Counted from the stretch's first letter, positions 33,040 to 42,698 are shown. The stretch: 64,000 nucleotides of DNA from an uncultured Clostridia bacterium (GCA_947089135.1 CAMUJF010000006.1:62001-126000); one strand, 5' to 3'. Made by a program: numbers and translations. The notes: generated by a model from the letters alone, not told the origin.

Positions 33040-34056
33040 ATGACTAAACGGCAATATCTCGGGAAACTGAGAAGACAGCTCATGTTCAGGCTGTCAAACA
33101 GCGAGATAGACGACATTCTTTCCGATATGGAGGAATGCTTTGAGGCGGGCGCGGCGGAGGGCAAGTCCGAGGAGGAAATATGCCTGAGTCTCGGCGAACC
33201 GAAAACGGCGGCGCGTTCTCTTATCAGCGAGCAGACGGGCGGCGACAGAGTCAAAACACTCTCGGAGTTATGGCTGCCGTTTATTATATCGGCGGGATTG
33301 TACGCGGTATATACATACTGCGGCTTCAGTCTGGATATTGACGCGCAAAATTATGTGCTGCCCATAATGTACGTCCTGCCTCTGATAATATGGGTGCTTT
33401 TTGAGCGCAAAAGCTTTTGGAACGCTCTTGCGGACTACAAATGCGACTTCTTTACATTTTTCGGCAGTCTGTCTATGATCGCGGCAAGCGCGGCGTGCAA
33501 CGAAATTCCCAAAAGAATGGTTAAGCTTGCTGAATCGGATATGCAGACGTACGCAATACTTACGGCTGTATTTATATCGGTTGCAATGATACTGCTTGCA
33601 ATATCGCTGTGGAAAAACGCGCCGAAATTTTTCGCGGCGGTACCCTTGATAGGGATAGCCTATACAGTGTACAACAGCGTATGGCTTTGCAAATCATACA
33701 GCGCATGGAACGGCGACCGACACGAAATTTGGGGCGTTGCGGGAATTGGCGAGGGCTATTCAAACATTCTGACGGCTGTTTTCGTCTGCGCCTCGGCGTT
33801 TCTGATATGGTCGTTTATCCACAGAAACGCGCTGACCCTTGCTTCGGCGTACAGCTCAATGACAGTCACGGGCTTCATGTTTTACTGGTACTATATGCTT
33901 TCGTCAATTGACCCTTCCGACAACAATTCCGTAGCATTTTTGTTTTTACAAAAAACAAGCGGAAAAAGCTACGTCATCTGGGGCGCGGCAATATCGGCGG
34001 CGGTATTGGTACTGACCGCCATAGCAAAGCTGACAAAAAGAAAGAAGGTCGGCTGA
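33040..34056 (+). CDS. Membrane protein with N-terminal HAAS (DUF1700-like) domain
   Basis: A 338-residue protein. Residues 1-65 form a HAAS/DUF1700-like helical domain (LGKLRRQLMFRLSNSEIDDI, EEEICLSLGEPKTAARSL), which in this family is thought to bind the PadR partner. About eight membrane helices follow (residues 80-335). GAGAGG precedes the ATG. The gene lies one base before padR and behind a promoter with a dyad operator, forming a PadR-regulated signalling pair. The signal is unknown. Confidence 0.85.
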   Translation: MTKRQYLGKLRRQLMFRLSNSEIDDILSDMEECFEAGAAEGKSEEEICLSLGEPKTAARSLISEQTGGDRVKTLSELWLPFIISAGLYAVYTYCGFSLDIDAQNYVLPIMYVLPLIIWVLFERKSFWNALADYKCDFFTFFGSLSMIAASAACNEIPKRMVKLAESDMQTYAILTAVFISVAMILLAISLWKNAPKFFAAVPLIGIAYTVYNSVWLCKSYSAWNGDRHEIWGVAGIGEGYSNILTAVFVCASAFLIWSFIHRNALTLASAYSSMTVTGFMFYWYYMLSSIDPSDNNSVAFLFLQKTSGKSYVIWGAAISAAVLVLTAIAKLTKRKKVG

Positions 34057-34057
34057 T

Positions 34058-34369
34058 ATGGATAAGGGACAGATGAAAAAAGGCGTGCTGGAGATGTGCA
34101 TTTTGCAGGTGGTTTCTTCGGGAGAGCTTTACGGCTATGAGATAATGAAAAGAGTAACGGGGGCGTTTCCCGAAATAAACGAAAGTACGGTATACGCCAT
34201 TCTGCGGCGGCTTCATGCGGACGGCTGCACCGAAAGCTACACAGGAGAGACTTCTGGAGGTCCTACGCGGAAATATTACCGCATAACTCCCGCGGGGAAA
34301 GATCACCTTGAAAAAATGCTTTCCGACTGGAAAGAAATGCTTGCGGCGATAACATCGCTTGGAATTTGA
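34058..34369 (+). CDS. PadR family transcriptional regulator
   Basis: A 103-residue winged-helix regulator of the short PadR type: KKGVLEMCILQVVSSGELYG, the recognition part ESTVYAILRRLHADG, and the wing (TSGGPTRKYYRITPAGKDHL). It starts one base behind the HAAS membrane protein gene (TGATATG), so both are translated together. It probably represses its own operon at the 32969-33014 dyad. Usually the padR gene comes first in such pairs; here it comes second. Confidence 0.92.
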   Translation: MDKGQMKKGVLEMCILQVVSSGELYGYEIMKRVTGAFPEINESTVYAILRRLHADGCTESYTGETSGGPTRKYYRITPAGKDHLEKMLSDWKEMLAAITSLGI

Positions 34370-34437
34370 CAGTTGATTGTTGTTGTATCTGTGCCGCCCC
34401 TTGAGGGGGACTTTGAGAAATAAAATGTACAATTCAA

Positions 34438-34803
34438 TTAACCTTGGGGGTGACTTTCGCCGCGGGGCGTTCCCCGCCATTTTTCCCATATTTCGGGACA
34501 GTACCCCACTGTGGCTTGCTTTCCGTTGCGGACTATGGGCGTTCTGTAGAGCTTGGGACATTCCGCAAGCTTGTCAGCCTTTGCGTCGTCGAGCAGGTAC
34601 TTGATATTGCAGTAATCCTTGCTGTTCTCGTCGATAAGCTTTTCAAGTCCGCCCACGGATTTGCAGACGCTTTCAAGCTCGCCCTTGCTCAATCCTTTGG
34701 AAAGAATATCCACCGACTGAAATTTTATTCCCCGCTCTTTAAAGTAACGTTCCGCTTTCTTGGTGTCGAAGCACTTAGATTTACCAAATATTTGTATATT
34801 CAT
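34438..34803 (-). CDS. ArsC/Spx family protein
   Basis: A 121-residue thioredoxin-like protein of the arsenate reductase (ArsC)/Spx family. The start MNIQIFGKSKCFDTKKAERY carries a single Cys at position 10 rather than the CxxC of Spx, and RTPIVRNGKQATVGY near the C-terminus is the conserved cis-Pro strand. The ATG at 34803 has AAAGGAG upstream. It is one base away from the DUF3783 gene, so the two form an operon. Reductase or regulatory function cannot be decided. Confidence 0.85.
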   Translation of the reverse strand: MNIQIFGKSKCFDTKKAERYFKERGIKFQSVDILSKGLSKGELESVCKSVGGLEKLIDENSKDYCNIKYLLDDAKADKLAECPKLYRTPIVRNGKQATVGYCPEIWEKWRGTPRGESHPQG

Positions 34804-34804
34804 C

Positions 34805-35191
34805 TCAATTCTCCTTTGTAATGGCTTCGTGTTCTTTGGCAAGTTCCTTTAAAAGCCACTCTACGCTTTGGCTTTGATTGTGTTGGGTAACCACCGCTTT
34901 CAGGGGTATGTCAAGTCCCCTTTCGCGCATGGCTTTCAGCAGAGCGTCCAAACGCTTGCTTGTTATTCCCGAAAATATAACGCATTCTCCCTCTGCGGAA
35001 ACTTCCGAACCGTTGGAGGAAAAGCCTCCGTATCCGGCTAAAAAGCCGACGGTTTCTCCTGCCTTATCGGAAGGTATGGGGACGTACTTCATATTCAGAG
35101 AGGCTGCGGTTTCTTCAAGCTGAGACTCCTTTTCTCCGAGATTGTAGGATAAAACCGTCTCCGGTATTGTCGGGATAATTCTCGATCTCAT
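34805..35191 (-). CDS. DUF3783 family protein
   Basis: A 128-residue soluble protein matching the layout of DUF3783 proteins: FLAGYGGFSS in the middle, then ECVIFSGITSKRLDALLKAM and PLKAVVTQHNQSQSVEWLLK, the most conserved part of the family. The start at 35191 is supported by GCAGGAGGAAT. Function unknown; it is paired with the ArsC-like gene. Confidence 0.8.
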   Translation of the reverse strand: MRSRIIPTIPETVLSYNLGEKESQLEETAASLNMKYVPIPSDKAGETVGFLAGYGGFSSNGSEVSAEGECVIFSGITSKRLDALLKAMRERGLDIPLKAVVTQHNQSQSVEWLLKELAKEHEAITKEN

Positions 35192-35322
35192 ATGAATTCC
35201 TCCTGCGCCGATATTTTTTGTACTGTTTAAAGTATAACTCAAAAACGCCCCGTTGTACAGTCATTTTACAAATTTTTATGCAGTATTATTGATAATAGCG
35301 GTTAGTTTGCTTTTCGCCTCGG

Positions 35323-35351
35323 TTGACATTTTTAACGGCAGGATGTATAAT
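35323..35351 (+). promoter_or_regulatory. Consensus promoter of the GGDEF membrane protein gene
   Basis: TTGACA (35323-35328) and TATAAT (35346-35351), 17 bases apart, both full consensus. The transcript would start near 35358, which excludes a longer reading of the downstream gene. Confidence 0.85.
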
Positions 35352-35426
35352 ATATGTTGTATTCTGATGCTGATGCAGACGCACAGCGGATGGTGCGATA
35401 CCGAATTTCGGATCGGAGGAAAACCG

Positions 35427-36512
35427 ATGAAATTTAATCATACAGTAACAGTAAGCGGAATTATCAACGGCACCGTAAGGATCAGCGACAGAACGAAATA
35501 CAGCGTGATAACCGCCGCGATAGCCTGCGTTCATGTGCTTCTGGTCTATGTTTTCGCAACGATAGGCTCGCTCCCGATGACCGTATACAATGTTTGCAGC
35601 GTTGCGGGATATCTGCTTTGTCTGCCTTTTATAAGGCGAAATGCTCTCGGCTGGGTGTTTGCGTACATATGCGTTGAGGTGCCGCTCCATTCCATGCTGG
35701 CGATCTATACCGCAGGGTGGGATTTCGGCTTTGCCATGTACCTTATCGCTATTGTTCCGGTGGGATTTGATATGTCCTTTGCGCTGAAAAATCCCCTGAG
35801 AGGGATAAAAATATCCATGATATTCGGGTTGGTCAGCTTTGTGATTTTTATTTCGTGCAGAATGTATTCCTACTATAACACTCCGGTTTACAGTACGGAC
35901 AATACGTTTTTTGTGCAGGCCGTCTATTTTATAAATATGCTTTGTACGTTTACGCTGCTTCTTGTGTATTCGCTTATTTTCGCTTCGGAAATAAACGCCG
36001 CCCAGACGGTTCTGCGGCAGAAAAACACCGAGCTTGCAAACCTTGCGGCAAAGGATACTCTTACGGGATTTTACAACCGCCGCAAAATGCATGAATATCT
36101 TTTGAACGCCGCCGAGGGAAAAGAGCAGTTTTCCCTGATAATGAGCGACATCGACAATTTTAAAAAGCTTAACGATACATACGGTCATGACTGCGGAGAC
36201 GAGGCTCTCAAAGCTGTTTCGGACGCGTTCAGAGGCTGCATTGCCGAAGGCGACAGAATATGCCGCTGGGGCGGTGAGGAGTTCCTTATACTTACTAACA
36301 GTACACTTGACGGCGCGGCGGATACCGCGGAAAAAATACGCTCCGCCGTGGAAAACTGCCGTCTGGTATTTGACGGGAACGATATAAAAGTAACCGTGAC
36401 ACTCGGCGTGGCGGAGTTCGATCCGTCGTCAACAATAGACAAGACTATCACCGCAGCCGATAAAAAACTCTATATCGGAAAAAGCAGCGGCAAGAACCGC
36501 GTAGTCATGTAA
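35427..36512 (+). CDS. Membrane diguanylate cyclase (GGDEF)
   Basis: A 361-residue protein with about six membrane helices (residues 30-195), a short coiled linker (AAQTVLRQKNTELANLAAKD) and a GGDEF domain with DTLTGFYNRRKMH, IMSDIDNFKKLNDTYGHDCG and an active-type RWGGEEFLIL. The inhibitory RxxD site five residues before the signature is absent (AEGD), so product inhibition is unlikely. The ATG at 35427 (GGAGGA upstream) is chosen because a longer frame from 35253 runs back through the promoter. Confidence 0.92.
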   Translation: MKFNHTVTVSGIINGTVRISDRTKYSVITAAIACVHVLLVYVFATIGSLPMTVYNVCSVAGYLLCLPFIRRNALGWVFAYICVEVPLHSMLAIYTAGWDFGFAMYLIAIVPVGFDMSFALKNPLRGIKISMIFGLVSFVIFISCRMYSYYNTPVYSTDNTFFVQAVYFINMLCTFTLLLVYSLIFASEINAAQTVLRQKNTELANLAAKDTLTGFYNRRKMHEYLLNAAEGKEQFSLIMSDIDNFKKLNDTYGHDCGDEALKAVSDAFRGCIAEGDRICRWGGEEFLILTNSTLDGAADTAEKIRSAVENCRLVFDGNDIKVTVTLGVAEFDPSSTIDKTITAADKKLYIGKSSGKNRVVM

Positions 36513-36531
36513 GAAGCAAAGGGGTGCCGAA

Positions 36532-37251
36532 ATGCCGAGATTTTTTACCGACAAGCCTGCGGAGGATATTATTACGGTAACGGGAAGCGACGCTGCTCAT
36601 ATGGGATATTCCCTGAGAATGAAGATCGGCGACGCGGTCACGTTCTGCCATGGCGGGACTGACTATTTCTGCCGCATTGAAAGCATGAACGGCAGCGAGG
36701 TGGTCTGCCGCGTTGAAAGCTCGGAACCGAGCCGCTCCGAACCTACGGTTTCGGTCACGCTTTATCAGGCTTTTCCAAAGCAGGACAAGCTTGACTATGT
36801 TGTACAGAAAACTACAGAGCTGGGAATAACAAGGATAGTTCCGTTTATATCGGCAAGATGCGTTTCCAGACCTGATGGAAAGTCCGCGGAGAAAAAGCTT
36901 GAACGTCTGCGCCGTATCGCCGAAGAAGCGGCTAAACAGTCGGGCAGGGGAATTATACCTGAAATAGCTTCGCTGACCGATATGCGGGGAGCAGTGGAGG
37001 ATATGAAAAAATGCGGCGTTAAGCTTTTCTGCTACGAGAACGGAGGAAATCGGCTTTCAGAAGTCAGTCTGCCGAAAAGCGGCTCAATAGGCGTAATGAT
37101 AGGCTCAGAGGGAGGCTTTGAGCGCGCCGAGGCGGATATGGCGGAAGCGGCGGGAGCGGTCAGAATATGGCTGGGCGAACGCATACTCAGGTGCGAGACC
37201 TGTCCCGTGGCGGTAACGGCTATACTCATGAATCTGACGGGAAATATGTGA
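36532..37251 (+). CDS. rsmE: 16S rRNA (uracil1498-N3)-methyltransferase
   Basis: A 239-residue SPOUT-fold methyltransferase that methylates U1498 of 16S rRNA. Family marks: MPRFFTD at the start, AFPKQDKLDYVVQKTTELG (about 82-100), PFISARCV, and the SAM-binding knot VMIGSEGGFERAE and ILRCETCPVAVTA at the C-terminus. AAAGGGGTG precedes the ATG. It lies 20 bases behind the GGDEF gene and may share its transcript. Confidence 0.95.
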   Translation: MPRFFTDKPAEDIITVTGSDAAHMGYSLRMKIGDAVTFCHGGTDYFCRIESMNGSEVVCRVESSEPSRSEPTVSVTLYQAFPKQDKLDYVVQKTTELGITRIVPFISARCVSRPDGKSAEKKLERLRRIAEEAAKQSGRGIIPEIASLTDMRGAVEDMKKCGVKLFCYENGGNRLSEVSLPKSGSIGVMIGSEGGFERAEADMAEAAGAVRIWLGERILRCETCPVAVTAILMNLTGNM

Positions 37252-37289
37252 TACCGGTATTGAATTGAAAATCTCAAATATGTACAAGC

Positions 37290-37340
37290 ACGTTCGGAAC
37301 GCTGTAAAAATGCGTTCCGTTCCGGCTTTTTTACGCATTT
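37290..37340 (+). terminator. Probable terminator behind rsmE
   Basis: CGGAACGC pairs with GCGTTCCG across a loop of about nine bases, followed by TTCCGGCTTTTTTAC. It separates rsmE from the secDF promoter. Confidence 0.6.
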
Positions 37341-37356
37341 TTACGCAAAACGGGTA

Positions 37357-37385
37357 TTGACAGATAAAGAAAAAAATGCTATAAT
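37357..37385 (+). promoter_or_regulatory. Promoter of secDF
   Basis: TTGACA (37357-37362) and TATAAT (37380-37385) with a 17-base spacer; full consensus, 49 bases before the secD start codon. Confidence 0.9.
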
Positions 37386-37433
37386 AAAACGATAATTTGT
37401 GTTGCAGAATGTAACAAAACAGGAGGTTAAATC

Positions 37434-38846
37434 GTGAGGAAAATAAAAAAACCTGTTTTCTTCGTCGTTTTTGCGCTTATACTCTTATTTGCGGCTTCCG
37501 TATTTTTTGGAGTTACCACGTACTACGGCGATATGAATACAGTTTATGTCAAAGGCGTTGACAATATCCGCTTCGGTATCGACATCAGGGGCGGCGTTGA
37601 CGTTACCTTTACTTCTCCGGAGGATATCGACGCTACCGACGCGCAGCTTGACGCCGCCAAAGAGGTTATCGTACAGCGTATGATAAATCTGGGTATCACC
37701 GACTACGAAAGCTTTATCGACTACGGAAACGACCGTATAATCGTAAGATTCCCATGGAAAGAGGGCGAAGCTAACTTTGACCCCGAGGAGGCCGTAAAGG
37801 AACTGGGCGAGACTGCCGAGCTGACCTTCCGCGAAGGCTACGAGGTGGACGAGGCAGGTATGTACACGGGCGTAACAAAGGATAACGTTATCCTTGTGGG
37901 TTCGGACGTACAGGAGGCATACGCCGCATACAGCGAGGACAAGGCGGGAAACCTTGAATGGCAGGTAAGCCTTGAACTCACGAGCGAGGGCGCAAAGAAA
38001 TTTGCGGACGCTACGACACGGCTTGCTCCGAACCGCGGAGTCATCTCCATATGGATGGACGAGACCTGCTTCTCCTATCCTCAGGTTCAGACGGCTATTA
38101 CTGACGGCCGCGCTTCAATCACGGGAAATTTCGACGCTGACGAAGCAAAGGCTCTTGCCGATAAGATAAATTCGGGCGCGCTGCCCTTTAAGCTTGTTAC
38201 CGCGAGCTTTTCCACGATTTCTCCAAGCCTCGGTTCGGGCGCGCTGGAGGCAATGGTAGTTGCGGGTATTATCGCTTTTGCATTCATTGCGGTATTTATG
38301 ATAATCCTTTACCGTCTCCCCGGCGCGGTCGCGGTTGTCGCTCTTGTCGGACAGGTAGCCGGTACGCTGGCGTTCATTTCGGGATATTTCGGCTTTATGA
38401 ACGGTTCTATCCTGACTATTCCCGGTATCGCGGGTATCATTCTTGCGGTAGGTATGGGCGTTGATGCGAACATCATCACCTCCGAGCGTATCAGGGAGGA
38501 GCTTGCAAACGGCAAGACCCTTGACGGCTCTATCGAATCGGGCTTCAAGAGAGCGTTTTCCGCTATCCTTGACGGCAACGTTACGATGATACTTGTCGCC
38601 ATAATCCTTATGGGCGCTTTCGGTACTCCCGACAGCATCTTCTCCAAACTGCTGCATTTCGTGTTCTTTATGTTCGGCCCCTCTACGGCGGGAACGATCT
38701 ACTCTTTCGGCTTCACGCTTCTGACGGGTGTTGCGCTGAACCTTTTCTTCGGCGTACTCTGCTCCAGACTTATGCTTGCGTCTTTGTCCAAATTCAAGGC
38801 GTTAAGAAATCCCAAGCTTTACGGAGGTGTCAGACATGAACAATAA
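37434..38846 (+). CDS. secD: Protein translocase subunit SecD
   Basis: A 470-residue membrane protein that, with SecF, uses the proton gradient to pull proteins out of the Sec channel. One N-terminal helix, a long P1 domain (about 40-260: IRFGIDIRGGVDVTF), then five helices with the RND-type motif GIILAVGMGVDANIITSERIR. GTG start with AGGAGG upstream. The end overlaps secF by 11 bases. Confidence 0.96.
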   Translation: MRKIKKPVFFVVFALILLFAASVFFGVTTYYGDMNTVYVKGVDNIRFGIDIRGGVDVTFTSPEDIDATDAQLDAAKEVIVQRMINLGITDYESFIDYGNDRIIVRFPWKEGEANFDPEEAVKELGETAELTFREGYEVDEAGMYTGVTKDNVILVGSDVQEAYAAYSEDKAGNLEWQVSLELTSEGAKKFADATTRLAPNRGVISIWMDETCFSYPQVQTAITDGRASITGNFDADEAKALADKINSGALPFKLVTASFSTISPSLGSGALEAMVVAGIIAFAFIAVFMIILYRLPGAVAVVALVGQVAGTLAFISGYFGFMNGSILTIPGIAGIILAVGMGVDANIITSERIREELANGKTLDGSIESGFKRAFSAILDGNVTMILVAIILMGAFGTPDSIFSKLLHFVFFMFGPSTAGTIYSFGFTLLTGVALNLFFGVLCSRLMLASLSKFKALRNPKLYGGVRHEQ

Positions 38847-39789
38847 ATTCAATATTGATTTTGTCGCCCGCAAAAAGCTGTTCTTTATAATTTCCATTGC
38901 GGCTATTGCGGTCTCGATACTTTCATCATTTATTTTCGGAGCTAACCTTGACATTCAGTTCAAGGGCGGCACAATCCTGACCTATATCTATGACGGCGAA
39001 ATAGATCAGTCTCAGTTTGAGGCGGACGCTACCGCCGCTTTGGAGGGAATAGGCGTTACCTCCACGGTGGGCGAGGACTTTTCCTCTGGCAGGAACAACA
39101 TTCAGCTTTCGCTTATTTCAAATACGGGTCTTACCTCGGACAAGCAGATAGCTCTTTCTGACGCGATATCCGAAAAGTACGCCGCAAACAACATCGAGCT
39201 TCTTGAATCCTCGGACGTTTCGCCGTCCTCCGGACGTGAATTTTTCCTGAAATGTATCGTCGCTGTACTGCTTTCATTTATCGTTCTTATCATCTATATT
39301 GCTCTGCGGTTCAAGAACATCGGCGGCTGGCTTGCGGGCGTATGCGCCGTTACCGCGCTGCTTCACGACTGTATCATCGTTTACGGAACGTTTATCATCT
39401 GCCGTATGTCTATCAACGCCAACTTTATGGCGGTAGTACTGACGATACTGGGTTACTCGATAAATAATACTATCGTAATTTACGACCGTATCCGTGAGAA
39501 CGAGATACTTTACCGCAAAAAGAAAACCAAGGTCGAAATTGTCAACATGAGCATAAATCAGTCCCTTACCCGTTCGATTAACACATCCATCACAACTATC
39601 GTTGCAATGCTTGCGGTAACTATCGTCGCGGCGGTTTACGGAGTAACGTCGATAATTTCTTTCTCGCTGCCTATGATGATCGGTATGATCGCGGGCGCGT
39701 ATTCGTCGGTATGCTTCACCTGTCCGCTGTGGCTGACACTTGAAGACAAAATCGGCAAAAAGCCGAAGGCAAATAAAGCTAAGGCGTAA
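38836..39789 (+). CDS. secF: Protein translocase subunit SecF
   Basis: A 317-residue partner of SecD with one N-terminal helix, the short P4 domain (FGANLDIQFKGGTIL) and five helices including TILGYSINNTIVIYDRIREN and LTRSINTSITTIVAMLAV. The ATG at 38836 has GGAGGT upstream and overlaps secD. The complex spans the cytoplasmic membrane. Separate secD and secF genes are usual in clostridia, in contrast to the fused SecDF of Bacillus. Confidence 0.96.
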   Translation: MNNKFNIDFVARKKLFFIISIAAIAVSILSSFIFGANLDIQFKGGTILTYIYDGEIDQSQFEADATAALEGIGVTSTVGEDFSSGRNNIQLSLISNTGLTSDKQIALSDAISEKYAANNIELLESSDVSPSSGREFFLKCIVAVLLSFIVLIIYIALRFKNIGGWLAGVCAVTALLHDCIIVYGTFIICRMSINANFMAVVLTILGYSINNTIVIYDRIRENEILYRKKKTKVEIVNMSINQSLTRSINTSITTIVAMLAVTIVAAVYGVTSIISFSLPMMIGMIAGAYSSVCFTCPLWLTLEDKIGKKPKANKAKA

Positions 39790-39805
39790 TTATGATAACT
39801 GTTTT

Positions 39806-39840
39806 CTGCGGCGGACGAAATTGTCTGCCGCAGATTTTTT
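39806..39840 (+). terminator. Terminator behind secDF
   Basis: CTGCGGCGGAC (39806-39816) pairs with GTCTGCCGCAG (39823-39833, one G-T pair), followed by six T residues. It overlaps the leader of the next gene. Confidence 0.8.
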
Positions 39841-39852
39841 GGAGGGATCTTT

Positions 39853-40266
39853 ATGTGGCTTTTATTTGCAATATTATCGTCGGTATTTGCGGCTCTTACG
39901 TCGATCCTTGCAAAGGTCGGTATTGAGGGCGTGAACTCTAACCTTGCCACGGCTTTGCGTACAGCGGTAGTCCTCGTCATGGCGTGGGAAATGGTTTTTA
40001 TCACAAACGCTCATACGGGCATTGCCGATATCGGCAGAAAAAGCTGGATATTTCTGATTCTGTCGGGACTTGCCACGGGGGCTTCATGGCTGTGCTACTA
40101 CAAGGCGCTTCAAATTGGCGAGGCTTCAAAGGTAGTCCCGATAGACAAGATGAGCACCGTTCTGACGCTGATTCTGGCGTTTGTTTTCCTGCATGAAAAG
40201 TTTACGCCGAAGTCGATCATAGGCTGTATTCTCATTGCGGCGGGGACGTTATTAATGGTAATTTGA
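39853..40266 (+). CDS. EamA/DMT family transporter, single-domain
   Basis: A 137-residue protein of four to five membrane helices forming one EamA unit (the DMT superfamily usually has two). Motifs: SVFAALTSILAKVGIEGVNS at the start and APIDK-like VVPIDKMSTVLTLILAFVFLH near the end, ending in AAGTLLMV. It may work as a homodimer. GGAGGG precedes the ATG. Substrate unknown. Confidence 0.88.
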   Translation: MWLLFAILSSVFAALTSILAKVGIEGVNSNLATALRTAVVLVMAWEMVFITNAHTGIADIGRKSWIFLILSGLATGASWLCYYKALQIGEASKVVPIDKMSTVLTLILAFVFLHEKFTPKSIIGCILIAAGTLLMVI

Positions 40267-40409
40267 CAGATAACGCATATCAGGCTTTTGGCGGCAGTTG
40301 GATTTGTTAACAAATTGTAAACTTTCAGATCCGCTTAGAAAAATGAAAAATTTTCCCGGTTTAAATGGTATTATAGACAGAAGTCCAAAACTAAAGGGGA
40401 GGAACTGTT

Positions 40410-42698
40410 ATGAAATTCCGCAAAATCATTTCGGCAGCATTGGGAATAATGCTTGCCTTGTCGGCAGTACCATGCGTTCTCGCATCGGCGGCGGACAATA
40501 CTTCCGCCAAAACGGAGGAAAACGCCGAGACCACAGCCATGAGAAACGCTATAGTGGAGGTAAAAAAGAGGCTTAACGTGCCGAAAAGCCTCGACCAATT
40601 TTCTTATGAGACGGAAACCCGATACGATACCATTTACTATAGGTTCACATGGTACCGCGAGGGAAAAGACGAGAAAAGCGGCAGGACCTATACTGCCGAA
40701 TCAATGACGGCTGAGTATTTCAACGGATATTTGGGCAGTTATCAATACTATTCCTATGACAGCGGAAGAAGCGGCAAGCCCAGTTTTTCAAAGCTTACCG
40801 CAAAGGAGCAGGACGAGCTTGCGAAAAAATATCTGTATCAGCTCAATCCCGACCTGAAAGGAAATCCCGTTATCGAGCGCACCTCCTCGGAGCAGGAGCT
40901 TTTCGGGAAAAATGTAAACTACCGCATCAGCCGAAAGGAAACCGGCGTTGATTTTGACAAAAACTACGGCTCCATATCCATCGACCGCGATACGGGAAAG
41001 CTTCTCAGCTATTCCCTGAAATGGTGGAGCGACGCGGTTCTCCCGGACGCTTCAAAGAAATTGTCGGTAAGCGAGGTATCGGATATTTACGCCTCGCGCA
41101 AGCCGCTGAAAGCCTATTACGATCTGTTTACCGGATACGAATACAATAAGGAAACAGGGGAACGGAAGTCCATTCCCTACGTGCTGGCTGTATATGAGCC
41201 GACGGTAGGCGGCGAAAACGAGATAGACGCCATAACCGGCAAGTATACGTCTATGTACAAGGACAGGGAAAAACTTTCCTACACCGACGCTTACAGCTGG
41301 GATTACGATTATGACGATGATGAAATTCTTGAAGAAGAGCCTTCCTATGCCGGCGATTCCGAAGACGACTATCTGAGCGACGCGGAAAAAGAAGCTCTCG
41401 AAAAGGAAAATGAGTACATAAGCTACGAAAAAGCCCTTGAAATAATCAAGGCGGACGAGTACATAGTTTTCAACAAGGAGCTTGTTCTGGCGGACAACAG
41501 TATCTCTTATTACACGGACGGTCAGTTTGTGACCCGACCTTTCCGCAGGCTGAATTTTGAATTCACTACAGCCGATGAAACAAAAGACAGCATTTATCTC
41601 TATGTTGCTCTGGACGCCTACAGCGGAGAGATAATAAGCTTCAGCAAAAGCTATGATTACGGATATAAAAGCAAAAATAAAAATACGACCGCTCTTGATG
41701 AAAAAAAGTCTCTTGCCGTTGCAAATAAAGCCGCTAACCATTTTATAAGCTCCAAGGCGCGGGCGTACCGCTATGATAACGATGTAAAACCGACAAAAGA
41801 CACAACAGAAGCAACGTTCGGGTTCACCCGCTATGTAAACAATCTGCCCGCCGTTTTTGATACCATGTCGGTCAGAGTGGATTCGAGGGGCGAGGTCCTC
41901 AGCTTTAGCTACAATTACCGTAATATAAAATTTCCCGAAGCAAACCTTGTTTCCGAAGAGGAAGCCTACAAAAAGCTTTTCGAGCACATGAAGCCCGACC
42001 TTTACTACACGGGATTTACCGATTTGCAACTGAAATCCCATACATATCTTACCTATAAATTTGAGCCGTACTACTATATAAACGCCGTAACGGGCGATAG
42101 GATCACAAGCTACGGAGAGCCATACTATACCGCGGAAAAGAAAGCCGAGCCTGCCAAGGAAGTCAAGCTCTACACTGACATAAAGGGTCACAAGTACGAA
42201 AAGGAAATAACCGCCCTTTTTGAATACGGTATCCGCATTACCGAAAGCGAAAAGCTGAACCCCGACGAAGCGATAACCATAGGCGAGTTTGTAACGCTTT
42301 GCAGCACGGCGCACGGAGGAAGTATCGGCGGTCTTTATCCGGATGAAAGAAAGTATAACGAAAAGACGGACAGCTATGAATATTTTGAAAACCCCATGCT
42401 GCAGAAAAAGCTTACTTACGGCGAGCTGGCGCGTATCTATGTGTACCTCTACGCAAACGACTGCCTTACTGCGGCGGGTATCGAGGGTATTTACGCACCG
42501 CCCTTTAAGAACGTTAAGCAGAGCGACCCTTACTGCGGCTACGCGGCGATCGCAAAGGCGAAAAAGCTTATTTCGGGTTCCGAGGACGGAAGCTTCGATC
42601 CGAGCCAAAAGCTTTCCCGCGGAAAGTGTCTTAAGCTTTTCTACGACTATATTGCCTCAGACAAGGAAAAGGACGTTTACGAAATAGTCAAAGTATAA
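40410..42698 (+). CDS. YcdB/YcdC-domain protein with S-layer homology domains
   Basis: A 762-residue secreted protein. Signal peptide 1-29 (cleavage near ASAADNT). Residues about 40-590 contain repeated YcdB/YcdC (PepSY-related) units, seen from recurring phrases such as DRDTGKLLSYSLKW, ALDAYSGEIISFSKSYD and VDSRGEVLSFSYNYRN. The C-terminus carries S-layer-homology repeats (ITIGEFVTLCSTAHG; KAKKLISGSEDGSFDPSQKL) that bind the pyruvylated cell-wall polymer. It is thus a wall-attached protein. YcdB-type proteins are often thought to inhibit proteases, but the function is unproven. GGGGAGG precedes the ATG. Confidence 0.9.
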   Translation: MKFRKIISAALGIMLALSAVPCVLASAADNTSAKTEENAETTAMRNAIVEVKKRLNVPKSLDQFSYETETRYDTIYYRFTWYREGKDEKSGRTYTAESMTAEYFNGYLGSYQYYSYDSGRSGKPSFSKLTAKEQDELAKKYLYQLNPDLKGNPVIERTSSEQELFGKNVNYRISRKETGVDFDKNYGSISIDRDTGKLLSYSLKWWSDAVLPDASKKLSVSEVSDIYASRKPLKAYYDLFTGYEYNKETGERKSIPYVLAVYEPTVGGENEIDAITGKYTSMYKDREKLSYTDAYSWDYDYDDDEILEEEPSYAGDSEDDYLSDAEKEALEKENEYISYEKALEIIKADEYIVFNKELVLADNSISYYTDGQFVTRPFRRLNFEFTTADETKDSIYLYVALDAYSGEIISFSKSYDYGYKSKNKNTTALDEKKSLAVANKAANHFISSKARAYRYDNDVKPTKDTTEATFGFTRYVNNLPAVFDTMSVRVDSRGEVLSFSYNYRNIKFPEANLVSEEEAYKKLFEHMKPDLYYTGFTDLQLKSHTYLTYKFEPYYYINAVTGDRITSYGEPYYTAEKKAEPAKEVKLYTDIKGHKYEKEITALFEYGIRITESEKLNPDEAITIGEFVTLCSTAHGGSIGGLYPDERKYNEKTDSYEYFENPMLQKKLTYGELARIYVYLYANDCLTAAGIEGIYAPPFKNVKQSDPYCGYAAIAKAKKLISGSEDGSFDPSQKLSRGKCLKLFYDYIASDKEKDVYEIVKV

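Noticed and set aside
41052..42608. 518-codon open frame on the minus strand
   Set aside because: It is fully antisense to the YcdB/SLH gene, whose signal peptide, RBS and SLH domains are clear; the antisense frame has no RBS and a composition typical of mirrored codon bias.
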